Assembly: GCF_034676545.1 (NCBI RefSeq)
Contig: NZ_JAUCBZ010000012.1
Location: 1-64,000, forward strand
Source of the DNA: Pararhodobacter sp.
GTDB lineage: Bacteria > Pseudomonadota > Alphaproteobacteria > Rhodobacterales > Rhodobacteraceae
Length of the DNA: 64,000 bases
Direction: 5' to 3'
Below the pieces are notes generated by a model. The model saw nothing but the letters and a program-made list of their open reading frames with translations. It did no database searches and had not been told where the DNA came from. Both the position numbers and the translations under genes were made by a program. Below, piece by piece: positions 43,469-52,381 of this stretch (its first letter is position 1; every line of letters begins with the position of its first letter).

Positions 43469-44508
43469 AATCGGTGATGGTTCGCGAATGGCTCGAAAAA
43501 GGGTTCGGCTTTGCCGTGCCGGTGATCATCGCCGTGCTGGTCAGCTCGGTCGTTTTGTTGAGCATCGGGGAAAACCCGCTCGACACGTTCTCGTTGATCC
43601 TGTCCGAGTCGTTTGGCTCGGCGCGGCGGATTGCCTCGACGCTGTCGGCGGCAACGCCGCTGTTGTTCACCGCGGTCGCCACCGCCCTGTGTTTCCGCGC
43701 GGGCGTGTTCAACGTCGGCGTCGAGGGGGCGTTTGTCGTCGCCGGTCTGGCCAGCGTCGTGGCGGGTTTCAGCCTGCCCGCAGAGTGGGGCTGGGCGCTG
43801 ATTCCGATCTGCCTGTTCGTCGGGGCGGCGTTTGGCGCGATCTGGCTGTTCGTGCCCGGCTGGCTGTTGGCGCGGCTTGAGGTGGATGAGGTGGTCTCGA
43901 CGCTGATGTTGAATTTCGTCGCCGTGGGGATCACCGGCTATCTGGTCAACGGCCCGTTCCTGTCGCGCCAATCGGGCAACAATGTCACGCCGAATGTGCA
44001 TGACGGGGCGGAACTGGCGCGCTTGATGCCGCCCTCGACGCTGCACAGCGGGTTTCTGATCGGGCTGGCGGTGCTGATCGCCTATGCGCTGTGGAGCCGC
44101 CACACCCCGGCCGGGGTCGAGGGCGCCTGGGTTGGCCTCAACCGTCGCTTTGCCCGCGCGGTCGGCATCTCGGTGCCGCGCACGATCATTGGCGCGATGG
44201 TGCTGTCGGGCGTGGTCGCGGGGCTGGGCGGGGCGGCGCATGGCTTGGGCCAGTTGTACCGCTTTACCGACGGGTTCTCTGCCGGTTACGGGTTTACCGG
44301 CATGGCGGTGGCGCTGCTCGGGCGCAACCATCCGGTCGGCATCTTGCTGGGCGCGATCCTGTTCGGGGCCTTGGCCTCGTCGGGGGCGACGATCCAGCTG
44401 TTCTCGAATATCCCGCTGGATCTGGTGAACATCATTCAGGGCATCGTGATGATTTTCGCGGTGGTGGAACTGGGCCGCATCACCCTGCGACGGAGGGCAC
44501 GGGCATGA
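43465..44508 (+). CDS. Nucleoside ABC transporter permease 1 (BPD_transp_2)
   Basis: A 347-residue permease with about nine membrane helices; family text includes LCFRAGVFNVGVEGAFVVAGL, LEVDEVVSTLMLNFVAVGITGYLVNGPF, GIGFSGMAVALLGRNHPVGI-like segments (here YGFTGMAVALLGRNHPVG) and NIIQGIVMIFAVVEL. It is the NupP/YufP-type partner of the BMP transporter. ATGA overlaps link it to the ATPase and to permease 2. Confidence 0.92.
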   Translation: MKSVMVREWLEKGFGFAVPVIIAVLVSSVVLLSIGENPLDTFSLILSESFGSARRIASTLSAATPLLFTAVATALCFRAGVFNVGVEGAFVVAGLASVVAGFSLPAEWGWALIPICLFVGAAFGAIWLFVPGWLLARLEVDEVVSTLMLNFVAVGITGYLVNGPFLSRQSGNNVTPNVHDGAELARLMPPSTLHSGFLIGLAVLIAYALWSRHTPAGVEGAWVGLNRRFARAVGISVPRTIIGAMVLSGVVAGLGGAAHGLGQLYRFTDGFSAGYGFTGMAVALLGRNHPVGILLGAILFGALASSGATIQLFSNIPLDLVNIIQGIVMIFAVVELGRITLRRRARA

Positions 44509-45389
44509 TTGAACTGATACTCGCCGCAGCATTGGTGCAGACCACGCCGATCCTGCTGGCGGCGATTGGCGGGCTGGTGAACCGGCAAGCGGGCATCGTC
44601 AACATTGCGCTGGAAGCCAAGATGCTGGTCGGAGCCTTTGTCGCGGTGATCGTGTCATCGGCAACCGGCAGTTGGCCGCTGGCGCTGATGGCGGCGGCGG
44701 TTTCGGGCGCGGTGATCGGCTATTGGTTCTCGCTGAGCATCACCCGGCTGGGTGCCAACATGATCATCGCCGGGCTTGGCCTGAACGTGTTGGCGGCGGG
44801 CGCGTTGGGCTTTGTGATGACCATCGTTTATGGCTCATCGGGCACGCTCAGGCTGCCCGACATGGCGCTGCTGCCGCGCCTTCCGTCCGACTGGGTGGCC
44901 GATCTTCCGCTGGTTGGCACGATTCTGGCGGCGCTGGATCCGCTGACGGTGTTTGCGTGGATCTGCGTGGCAGTCCTGCCGTTCCTGCTGAGTTCGACGC
45001 GCATCGGCTTGTGGGTGCGGGCGACCGGCAATGCCGCGCCGGTGGTCAGTTCGGTGGGGCTGAAGCCCGCGCTGGTGCAAGAGGCCTCGACCGCGTTTGC
45101 CGGGTTTTTCGCGGGGCTCGCGGGGGCGCATCTGGCGCTCTATTCGCTGGGCATTTTCAACGAAGGGCTGACCGCCGGGCGCGGATTCATCGCGCTCGCC
45201 GCGTTCTACTTTGGCCGTGACAGGCCGTGGCAGACGGCGGCGACCTGCCTGTTCTTTGGCCTGCTCGACGCCGGGCAGATCCGTATGCAGACCGTTGGTC
45301 TGCCCCCCCGTTTGATCAGCGCGCTGCCCTATCTGATGGTCTTGATCGCGCTGGTCCTGACCCAAGTTCGCGCCCGCAGGAGGACATAA
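44505..45389 (+). CDS. Nucleoside ABC transporter permease 2 (BPD_transp_2)
   Basis: A 294-residue permease: TTPILLAAIGGLVNRQAGIVNIALEAKMLVGAFVAV is the usual NupQ/YufQ opening, and AGRGFIALAAFYFGRDRPW is the conserved late motif. The ATG at 44505 overlaps the stop of permease 1; longer in-frame sequence upstream lies within permease 1 and was rejected. The last base of its stop is the first base of the next start (TAATG). Confidence 0.92.
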   Translation: MIELILAAALVQTTPILLAAIGGLVNRQAGIVNIALEAKMLVGAFVAVIVSSATGSWPLALMAAAVSGAVIGYWFSLSITRLGANMIIAGLGLNVLAAGALGFVMTIVYGSSGTLRLPDMALLPRLPSDWVADLPLVGTILAALDPLTVFAWICVAVLPFLLSSTRIGLWVRATGNAAPVVSSVGLKPALVQEASTAFAGFFAGLAGAHLALYSLGIFNEGLTAGRGFIALAAFYFGRDRPWQTAATCLFFGLLDAGQIRMQTVGLPPRLISALPYLMVLIALVLTQVRARRRT

Positions 45390-45946
45390 TGAACCGCACC
45401 GCGCTTTTGGTCATCGACATGCAGAATTCGTTTCTGCACCCTGATGGCGAGAATTTTTACCCGGATGCGCCCGCCGTGATCGCCCCGGCGCTGCGCCTGA
45501 TCGAGGCCGCCGACAAGGCCGGTGCGATCATCGTGCATGTGTCCGAAGGCCACCGCGCCGGGTTCGAGGATTTCGAGCAGCGCCGCCTGCCCACGCACTG
45601 CATATCCGGCGCGTTCAACGCCGCGTTCTACGAGGGCTTTGGCCCCGCCGGGCGCGCGCGCGAAATCACCATCGTCAAGCGCCGCTATTCGGCATTTTTC
45701 GGCACCGATCTGGCGTTGTTCCTGACCGAGCAGAAGATCGACCGCGTGGTGATCTGTGGCGTGAAAACCAACGTCTGCGTGCGCGCCACCGCCACCGATG
45801 CCTTTGGACACGGGTTCGAGGTGGTCTTGGCGCGTGAGGCCACCAATTCCAACCGCCGCAATCTGGCCGAGGCCTCGATCGAGGATATCGACCGCTATGT
45901 CGGCAAGGCGGTGGACATGAAGACGGCGCTGGAGTTGCTGGCATGA
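45389..45946 (+). CDS. Isochorismatase-fold cysteine hydrolase
   Basis: A 185-residue cysteine hydrolase with the full triad: D10 (LLVIDMQNSF), K97 (IVKRRYSAFFGT) and C130 (CGVKTNVCVRATATDAF). The superfamily includes nicotinamidase, ureidoacrylate hydrolase (RutB) and N-carbamoylsarcosine amidase, so it probably hydrolyses an amide. GGAGGAC precedes the ATG. In this nucleoside operon it may act on the base released by the phosphorylase, such as nicotinamide or a pyrimidine breakdown product. Substrate not settled. Confidence 0.85.
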   Translation: MNRTALLVIDMQNSFLHPDGENFYPDAPAVIAPALRLIEAADKAGAIIVHVSEGHRAGFEDFEQRRLPTHCISGAFNAAFYEGFGPAGRAREITIVKRRYSAFFGTDLALFLTEQKIDRVVICGVKTNVCVRATATDAFGHGFEVVLAREATNSNRRNLAEASIEDIDRYVGKAVDMKTALELLA

Positions 45947-46779
45947 GCCAACTTGTCGTCACCGGCTACGCCAGCCTCGACTATGCCGTGGGGCTGGACG
46001 GGCAGGCGCTGGGTGACACCACGACGCTGATCGCGCGCCGTGATCCGCAGGCCTGGCCGCGTGCCGGGGGCTGCCCGACCTATATCGCCGCCGCTGCCGT
46101 GCGCGCCGGGCAAAACGCAGCACCTGTGATGTGGGTTGGCAGCGGGGCCGAGGGGCAGCGGTTCAACGACCTGCTGGCCGGGCAGGGGGTGCCGACCGAG
46201 GGGATCGGTGTCACCGATTCTGCGCGCTCGCCAACCTCGATGCTGATCTATCAGGCCGATGGCAGTTGCATGTGCCTTTATGACCCGGCGCTGGACCGGC
46301 GCGAACGGTTGACCGAGGCGCAGCGCGGGCTGATCGCGCAGGCCAGCCATCTGTGCATATCGGTCGGGCCGCCGCAGTTGATGGATCAGATCCTCGATGC
46401 CTGCCCGACGGGCGCGCGGCTCTATTGGGCGGTGAAAAACGACCCCGACGCGTTCCCGCCCGCGCTGCGGGCGCGGCTGTCAACGCGGGCGGATGTGATT
46501 TTCTGCAACGCGTCCGAGGTCGGGCTGATCGGCCCGACGCAGGCGGTGATCGTGGAAACCCGGGGCGCGCGCGGGGTTGCCGTGCGGCAGGGCAGCAGGT
46601 CAGGCGAATTGCCGACCCAAGCCGTCGAAATCAAGGACGCCACCGGCGCGGGGGATACCTTTGCGGGTGGATATATCGCCGCTGAAATGGCGGGCGCAGA
46701 CAAGATGAAGGCCGCTCAGGCAGGGCTGGAGGCCGCCGCCGCATTGCTGAACGCGCGGTTAGAAAGGATGACGACATGA
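45943..46779 (+). CDS. PfkB-family carbohydrate/nucleoside kinase
   Basis: A 278-residue PfkB kinase. The N-terminal segment VVTGYASLDYAV is the family opening, GGCPTYIAAAAVRAG is the substrate-binding GG motif, and IKDATGAGDTFAGGYIAAEMAG is the C-terminal ATP and anion-hole motif with catalytic Asp. It is likely to phosphorylate a nucleoside or the sugar freed from it. It overlaps both neighbours by ATGA. Confidence 0.88.
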   Translation: MSQLVVTGYASLDYAVGLDGQALGDTTTLIARRDPQAWPRAGGCPTYIAAAAVRAGQNAAPVMWVGSGAEGQRFNDLLAGQGVPTEGIGVTDSARSPTSMLIYQADGSCMCLYDPALDRRERLTEAQRGLIAQASHLCISVGPPQLMDQILDACPTGARLYWAVKNDPDAFPPALRARLSTRADVIFCNASEVGLIGPTQAVIVETRGARGVAVRQGSRSGELPTQAVEIKDATGAGDTFAGGYIAAEMAGADKMKAAQAGLEAAAALLNARLERMTT

Positions 46780-47513
46780 AAAGAGCTTGGTACACGGGTC
46801 ATTCCGCCGACGAACTGGGGTCCAGCGCGATCCTTGTCGGCGACCCCGAGCGCGTGGGCCGCATTGGTGCGCTGCTGCAAGATCCGGTGTTCCTGCCGGT
46901 CAAGCGCGGCCTCGCCACGGTGACCGGCACATGGAACGGCAAGAAGGTCAGCATTGCCGCCTTTGGCATGGGCGCGCCGATTGCCACCATCGTGCTGCAT
47001 GAATTCGCCGATCTGGGGATCAAACGCTTCGTGCGCATCGGCACGGCGATGTATTTCCCGCCGGCCTCGGGCGGGGATTTCCTGATCTCGGATGACGCGC
47101 TGGTGTTTGACGGCACCTCGCCGGCGTATGGCGTGCCAATGGGCGAGCGGGTGGCGGCTGACACATCGCTGGCCGACCGGCTGGCCGCCAGCGCCACTGC
47201 GGCGGGCGAAACCCCGACGCGCGGGCTTTATGCCACCTATGACGCCTTTTACCGCGACATGTTCGGCATCGACGCCAAGGGCAACGCGCGCGCCGCACAG
47301 ATGCGCCGCGACATGGCGGCCAAAGGCGTCGTCGCGGTGGATATGGAGACCTCGGCGCTGTTGGCGGCGGGCCGCGATCTGGGCGTTGCGGTGGCGACCC
47401 TGTGCTACGGCACGGTGGACGCGCTGAGTCAGGAAAAGCTGGGGGCCGAGGCCCTCGAATCCGGTGAATTGACCATGTTCAAACTCGCGCTCGACGCGAT
47501 CACGGCAGACTGA
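46776..47513 (+). CDS. Nucleoside phosphorylase (PNP/UDP family)
   Basis: A 245-residue phosphorylase of the PNP_UDP_1 family: SAILVGDPERVGRIGALL (phosphate-binding), FGMGAPIATIVLHEFADLGIKRFVRIGTAM, and VVAVDMETSALLAAGRDLGV holding the ribose-binding Met-Glu. It splits a nucleoside with phosphate into base and ribose 1-phosphate. Uridine-phosphorylase-like proteins have this length. It overlaps the kinase by ATGA, and the SIS gene follows 11 bp later. Confidence 0.9.
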   Translation: MKRAWYTGHSADELGSSAILVGDPERVGRIGALLQDPVFLPVKRGLATVTGTWNGKKVSIAAFGMGAPIATIVLHEFADLGIKRFVRIGTAMYFPPASGGDFLISDDALVFDGTSPAYGVPMGERVAADTSLADRLAASATAAGETPTRGLYATYDAFYRDMFGIDAKGNARAAQMRRDMAAKGVVAVDMETSALLAAGRDLGVAVATLCYGTVDALSQEKLGAEALESGELTMFKLALDAITAD

Positions 47514-47524
47514 AAGGACAGACC

Positions 47525-48292
47525 ATGACAGATATGCCACACCGCTATTTGCAGACGGTGATCGACCGTTTGACCAAAGTGCGCGACACCCAAGGCGACG
47601 CGATCGCCGCCGCCGCCGAGGCCTGCGCCAAGTCGATCCTCAACGACAAGCTGGTGTTCACCTTTGGCACCGGCCACGGCTCGTTCGCGGCGATGGAGAT
47701 GTATCCGCGCACCGGCACCGTCACCGGGTTCCGGCCGATGGTGGAAAGCTCGATGATCTCGTTTCACCGGGTGCTGGGCGACGCGGGCGCGCTGCAATAC
47801 CGGTTCATTCACGGGCAGGAAGGCTACGGCGACGCGATCTTTGCCAGCCATCAGACCGACCCCGGCGACACCATGCTGATCTTCTCGCATTCGGGTCTGA
47901 ACGCGGTGACGCTGGATATCGCGGTGGCTGCGCAGAAAAAAGGCATGACCCTGATCGCCGTGACCTCGGTGCCGCATTCCAGCGCCACGCCGTCGCGCCA
48001 CAGTTGCGGCAAGCGGCTGTATGAAATCGCCGATATCGTGATCGACACCGACGTGCCCCTGGGCGATGCGGGGATCGAGATTGCCGGCGTGAAGGGCAAG
48101 ACCGGCGCGACCTCGACCTCGATTGCCATTGCGATTGGCCATGCGATCAACTCGACCACCGCCGAACTGGTCGCGGCGGCGGGCAAGGACCCGTATTTGA
48201 TGGTCAGCCCCAACACCACCGACAAGGCCGAGGCCACCAGGCAAAACGACAAGAACTACGCCGAACTCTGGCGTCGTCTGAGGATGCGCTGA
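47525..48292 (+). CDS. SIS-domain sugar-phosphate-binding protein
   Basis: A 255-residue SIS protein: LVFTFGTGHGSFAAMEMYPRTG, DTMLIFSHSGLNAVTLDIAVAAQKKGMTLIAVTSV and a C-terminal GKTGATSTSIAIAIGHAINSTTAEL. SIS domains bind phosphosugars and act as isomerases or aldolase-like enzymes; this subtype resembles UPF0309 proteins that act on amino-sugar or nucleoside-derived phosphates. Its likely role is to isomerise the phosphosugar made by the phosphorylase or kinase. AAAGGACAG precedes the ATG. Confidence 0.82.
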   Translation: MTDMPHRYLQTVIDRLTKVRDTQGDAIAAAAEACAKSILNDKLVFTFGTGHGSFAAMEMYPRTGTVTGFRPMVESSMISFHRVLGDAGALQYRFIHGQEGYGDAIFASHQTDPGDTMLIFSHSGLNAVTLDIAVAAQKKGMTLIAVTSVPHSSATPSRHSCGKRLYEIADIVIDTDVPLGDAGIEIAGVKGKTGATSTSIAIAIGHAINSTTAELVAAAGKDPYLMVSPNTTDKAEATRQNDKNYAELWRRLRMR

Positions 48293-48293
48293 G

Positions 48294-49745
48294 ATGCTGG
48301 ATCGCGGATTTTTCATCAATGGCGCGTGGGAAATGCCCTCGGGTCTGGACCGGTTCGAGGTGATCAACCCGGCCAATGGCGCGCGCGTCGGCTCGACGCT
48401 GCTGGCCGACGCCGCCACCGTCGAGCGCGCGGTGATCGCCGCCGAGGCGGTGTTCCCGGCCTTTTCGACCACGCCCGCCCGCCAGCGGGCCGACATGCTG
48501 CACCGCGCCGCCACACTGGTCGAGCAACGCGCCGAGGACATGGCGCGGTTGTTGACGCAGGAACAGGGCAAGCCGGTCTCTGACAATATGAAAGAGATCC
48601 TCTTTGGCTGCGAGGTGATGCGCTATTACGGCGAGCAGGCGGTGCGCACGGGGGGGTCGATTCGTCCGTCGTCCGCGCCGCATATCCGCAATCTGGTGAC
48701 CTATCACCCGATTGGCGTGACGGCGGCGATTGTGCCGTGGAACTATCCGATTGACCTTTATGCGTGGAAGATCGGCCCGGCGCTGGCGGCGGGTTGCCCG
48801 ATCATCGTCAAATCCCCGCACGAGACCCCGCTGGCCATCGCCATGTTCGTTGATTGCCTGCACGAGGCGGGCTTTCCGCCGGGCACCATCGCCGATCTGC
48901 CGGGCCTTGGCCCGATCGCCGGCGAGGCGCTGTCAACGCACCCGCGCATTCGGGCACTGTCGGCCACCGCCTCGGTGCCGGCGGGGCAGGCGATCATGCG
49001 CGCCGCGGCGGGCAACATGAAACGTCTGTGCCTGGAGTTGGGCGGCCACGCGCCGTTCATCGTGTTCGACGACGCCGATCTGGAGGAAGCCGCGCGCGCC
49101 GCGCATCGCCGCGCCTTTTCCAACATGGGCCAGATCTGCATCACCGTGAACCGGGTGCTGGTGGCGAAAAGCGTGGCGCCGCGCTTTGCCGAGATTTTCG
49201 CCAGCCTTGCCGATGAAACGGTGATCGGCGACGGGATGGACCCGGCCATCGGCTATGGCCCGGTGCAGAACGCCGGGGTGATTGCGCGGATGGACCGCCA
49301 TGTGGCGGATGCCACGGCACGCGGCGGGCGGCTGGTCGCGGGCGGCGGGCGCGCCACCGGCAGTGGCTTTGACGACGGGCTGTTCTATCGCCCGACGGTG
49401 ATTGCCGACGCGCCGCTCGACAGCCTGCCGATGACCGAGGAAACCTTTGGTCCGGTGGTGGGCATGGCCGCGTTTGACAGCACCGCAGAGCTGCTGAAAA
49501 TCGCCAACGGGCTGGAATACGGCCTCGCCGCCTATGTCTACAGCGGCGATCTGGAGCGCGCCTGGTCGATTGCCGAACGGCTTGATTTCGGCGCGGTGGG
49601 TGTCAACGTCAACGACACCAGCGAGTTGCAAGCCCCGTTCGGCGGCTGGAAAATGAGCGGCTTTGGCCGTGAACTCGGCCCCGAGGGGCTGGAGACCTAT
49701 CTTCAGGCCAAGCACCTCAAGCTGCGCCTGCGCTCGATGACCTGA
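48294..49745 (+). CDS. NAD(P)-dependent aldehyde dehydrogenase
   Basis: A 483-residue aldehyde dehydrogenase: VTAAIVPWNYPIDLYAWKIGPALAAGCPIIVKSPHETP (cofactor binding), LELGGHAPFIVFDDAD with the catalytic Glu, SNMGQICITVNR with the catalytic Cys, EETFGPVV and FGGWKMSGFGRELG. It is the succinate-semialdehyde/betaine-aldehyde-like type. It starts one base after the SIS stop and ends the nucleoside operon, so it may oxidise an aldehyde from the sugar. It is the last gene before the strong terminator at 49830. Confidence 0.9.
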   Translation: MLDRGFFINGAWEMPSGLDRFEVINPANGARVGSTLLADAATVERAVIAAEAVFPAFSTTPARQRADMLHRAATLVEQRAEDMARLLTQEQGKPVSDNMKEILFGCEVMRYYGEQAVRTGGSIRPSSAPHIRNLVTYHPIGVTAAIVPWNYPIDLYAWKIGPALAAGCPIIVKSPHETPLAIAMFVDCLHEAGFPPGTIADLPGLGPIAGEALSTHPRIRALSATASVPAGQAIMRAAAGNMKRLCLELGGHAPFIVFDDADLEEAARAAHRRAFSNMGQICITVNRVLVAKSVAPRFAEIFASLADETVIGDGMDPAIGYGPVQNAGVIARMDRHVADATARGGRLVAGGGRATGSGFDDGLFYRPTVIADAPLDSLPMTEETFGPVVGMAAFDSTAELLKIANGLEYGLAAYVYSGDLERAWSIAERLDFGAVGVNVNDTSELQAPFGGWKMSGFGRELGPEGLETYLQAKHLKLRLRSMT

Positions 49746-49750
49746 AACAT

Positions 49751-49788
49751 CCGCGCGCCCCGCCTGATCGCCGGGGCAGGGCGCGCGG
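49751..49788 (+). other. GC-rich hairpin after the aldehyde dehydrogenase gene
   Basis: CCGCGCGCCC at 49751-49760 pairs perfectly with GGGCGCGCGG at 49779-49788 around an 18-nt loop, 5 bp after the aldehyde dehydrogenase stop. It lacks a U-tract. It may protect the transcript end, with true termination at 49830-49864. Confidence 0.4.
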
Positions 49789-49829
49789 GCCTCGGTGTCA
49801 CGCGATCAACCAGCCGCAGTTGAAATATC

Positions 49830-49864
49830 AAGGGGTCGCTGCTTGCGTATCAGCGACCCCTTTT
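49830..49864 (+). terminator. Strong rho-independent terminator of the nucleoside operon
   Basis: AAGGGGTCGCTG (49830-49841) pairs with CAGCGACCCCTT (49851-49862) over 12 bp around a 9-nt loop, followed by a short T-run. Because the stem begins AA, it may work on both strands. It lies 85 bp after the aldehyde dehydrogenase stop. Confidence 0.85.
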
Positions 49865-49871
49865 GACCCTG

Positions 49872-49901
49872 AAAAGCCCGCCCGGCGTGAACCGGGCGGG
49901 C
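49872..49901 (-). terminator. Rho-independent terminator of the TRAP operon
   Basis: GCCCGCCCGG (49876-49885) pairs with CCGGGCGGGC (49892-49901) around a 6-nt loop; on the minus strand it is followed by four T residues. It lies 28 bp after the stop of the TRAP binding-protein gene and closes that operon. Confidence 0.8.
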
Positions 49902-49928
49902 CGCCGTTGAAACCGGCAATGGTGGGTC

Positions 49929-51026
49929 TTAGCGCTCGGCGCAGGCGCGCAGAACTTCGACGTCCGGGCCGTTCGGCGTGCGGCCAAGGTTGAACGGAGC
50001 CGACGCGTCACGCCAATGGGCGTAGTCGTTCAGATATTCAACCTGGCTCAGATAAACGCGCGCAGAATGCGGGTTTTCGCAGGCGACTTCTTCGATCGTG
50101 GCGTTGGCCATTTCCTGAATGGTGGCCAGCGTGGCATCGTCAAGACGCGTGATCTCGATCCCGGCCTCCTGGAACTGGGCGTAGGCTTCGTTCGAGCGAC
50201 GCTCGGTGAAGGCCAGCGACCACAGCATGGTGGCGTCAGCGGCGACGCGCAGTTGCGCGCGGGTCTCGTCGCTCAGCGCATCCCAGGCGGCCTTGTTGAT
50301 CATCACCCCAAAGACCGAGGAGGACTGGTGCCAACCGGGCAGCGACCAATGCGTCGTGACCTGCTGGAAACCGCCCGACCAGTCAACGTTCGGCGTCGAG
50401 AATTCGGCACCGTCGATCACACCACGCTCAAGCGCCTGATAGATCTCGCCACCGGCCATCGACACCTGACTGCCGCCGAGTTGGGTCAACAGACGACCTT
50501 GCTCCAGCCCCGAGAGGCGCAGACGCAGACCTTGCAGGTCGGCGGTGGTGGAGATCGGCGTGTTGGTGCGGAAGCCGGATTCGTTGTTGGTCACGCCGTA
50601 AGGCAGGTACACCATGCCATACTGGCCATAGATCTCGTTGTAGATCTCGAAACCGCCCCATTGCTGGATCCAGTTCACATAGTCCACGGCGTTGAACAGG
50701 CTGGCGTGGGTGGCCAGCGGCGAGAACGCGGTGTCACGCCCTGCCCAGTAACCCGGCCAGTCAGCGCCCGCCTGAACGGTGCCCGATTCCACGGCGCCGA
50801 ACACTTCGCCTGCGGGCACCAGAGTGCCGCCGTCAAAGAGCTCGATCGACAGGGCGTCGCCGGTCAACAGGTTTGCCAATTCGACAAAATGACGATCCAT
50901 TTCGATCAGTTCCAGCGATGCTGGCCAGACCGTTGTCATGGTCCAGTTTTCCTGTGCGGCGACCGGTGCGGCCATGCCTGCGGCAAGGACGCCGACGGCT
51001 GCCAATGCGGTTGTTTTCAGTGTCAT
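49929..51026 (-). CDS. TRAP solute-binding protein, TakP-like
   Basis: A 365-residue periplasmic protein with signal peptide (LAAVGVLAAGMAAPVAAQ), then TMTTVWPASLELIEMDRHF, ADWPGYWAGRDTAFSPLAT, and LRLRLSGLEQGRLLTQLGGSQVSMAGGEIYQALERGVIDGAEF. The length, tryptophan-rich WPGYW segment and VDWSGGF region are typical of the TakP branch, which binds 2-oxo acids. The ligand cannot be fixed from sequence. It is the last gene of its operon. Confidence 0.9.
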   Translation of the reverse strand: MTLKTTALAAVGVLAAGMAAPVAAQENWTMTTVWPASLELIEMDRHFVELANLLTGDALSIELFDGGTLVPAGEVFGAVESGTVQAGADWPGYWAGRDTAFSPLATHASLFNAVDYVNWIQQWGGFEIYNEIYGQYGMVYLPYGVTNNESGFRTNTPISTTADLQGLRLRLSGLEQGRLLTQLGGSQVSMAGGEIYQALERGVIDGAEFSTPNVDWSGGFQQVTTHWSLPGWHQSSSVFGVMINKAAWDALSDETRAQLRVAADATMLWSLAFTERRSNEAYAQFQEAGIEITRLDDATLATIQEMANATIEEVACENPHSARVYLSQVEYLNDYAHWRDASAPFNLGRTPNGPDVEVLRACAER

Positions 51027-51058
51027 GTCGAAACTCCTCCAAGTCGTTGGTCTTAGGT

Positions 51059-52381
51059 TTAGTTGGTATACAACGTCTCCGGCAGCCAGGTGACGAGCTG
51101 CGGGAAGAACGCGATGGCGATCGCCATCAGCACGATCAGCCCGATGAAGGGCAGGACGCCGATGATGATGTCAGAGATACTGACTTCGGGCGGGGCAATG
51201 GCACGCATATAGAACAGCGCGTAACCAAAGGGCGGTGTCAGGAACGAGGTCTGCAAGACCACCGCCATCAGCACCACGAACCACAACAGATCAATGCCCA
51301 TTTCCTGCACAACCGGCAGGAAGATCGGGAAGCTGAGCAGCACGATCCCGGTCCAGTCAAGGAACATGCCCATCACAAAGACGATCAGCATCATCACGGT
51401 GATCAGCATCCAGGGCTCCATGTCCAGCGACTTCAGCAGGGCTTGCGTCGCGCGCAAACCGCCGGTGATGTTGAACACGCCGGTGAACGCCGTCGCGCCG
51501 ACCACGATGAACAGGATCATCGCCGAGGTGCGGGCGGTTTCGCGCATGGCGCTGGTAAAGCTTGCCCACTCGAATTTTCCGCGGAAAATCACGATCAAGA
51601 GCGCCATCAACACGCCAACCGCCGAGGCCTCGGTCGCGGTGGCGATCCCGGCCAGCATCGTGCCCAGAATGCCGAAGATCAGCAACAGGGGCGGCAGGGC
51701 CTCGACCATCAGCATCTTGATCAGGGCACCACGGCTGATGCGCTCATCCAGCTTGACGGCCGGGGCCAGATCAGGGCGGAAAAACGCGACGGCGGCAACA
51801 TAGAGGCCATAAAGCAGCCCCAGCAACACGCCCGGCACCATCGCCCCGGCAAAAAGCTGGCCCACCGACAGCGACGAGTTCGTCGACATCAGGATCAGCA
51901 TGATCGACGGCGGGATCAGGATACCCAGGCAGCCAGAGGCGGCAATCAGGCCGGTGCTCAGGCGTTTGGAATAGCCGTATTGCAGCATCGGCTTCAGCGC
52001 CATGACCCCCATCACGGTGATCGACGCGCCAATGATGCCGGTGGTTGCGGCCAGCAGGATCGAGATCACCACGACCGCCAGGCCAAGCCCGCCGGTGACA
52101 CGCGCCAAGAGCAGGCGCAGCGCCTCGAACATTTTGTCGGTCACGCCGCTGTCGGACAGGAATCGCGCCATGAGAACAAAGAGCGGAATGGCGATCAGGA
52201 CATAGTTATCCAGCACATCGCCATAAATCCGGTTCACGACGATCCCCAGGATCTGTGTCCGCCCGGCAATCACCGCACCCAGAATCGCCGTACCCCCCAG
52301 CACAAAGGCCAGCGGGTGACCCATGAACAGGCCCAGCACCAGAATCCCTGCCATGATCAGGGCAATCGTTTCACCCGACAT
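51059..52381 (-). CDS. TRAP transporter large permease (DctM)
   Basis: A 440-residue DctM protein: FVLGGTAILGAVIAGR, LIAIPLFVLMARFLSDSGV, ASGCLGILIPPSIMLILMSTNSSLSVGQLFAGAMVPG and FLTPPFGYALFYMRA are family landmarks. It overlaps dctQ by 11 bp and ends 32 bp before the binding-protein gene. No catabolic enzyme is attached to this transporter. Confidence 0.93.
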   Translation of the reverse strand: MSGETIALIMAGILVLGLFMGHPLAFVLGGTAILGAVIAGRTQILGIVVNRIYGDVLDNYVLIAIPLFVLMARFLSDSGVTDKMFEALRLLLARVTGGLGLAVVVISILLAATTGIIGASITVMGVMALKPMLQYGYSKRLSTGLIAASGCLGILIPPSIMLILMSTNSSLSVGQLFAGAMVPGVLLGLLYGLYVAAVAFFRPDLAPAVKLDERISRGALIKMLMVEALPPLLLIFGILGTMLAGIATATEASAVGVLMALLIVIFRGKFEWASFTSAMRETARTSAMILFIVVGATAFTGVFNITGGLRATQALLKSLDMEPWMLITVMMLIVFVMGMFLDWTGIVLLSFPIFLPVVQEMGIDLLWFVVLMAVVLQTSFLTPPFGYALFYMRAIAPPEVSISDIIIGVLPFIGLIVLMAIAIAFFPQLVTWLPETLYTN

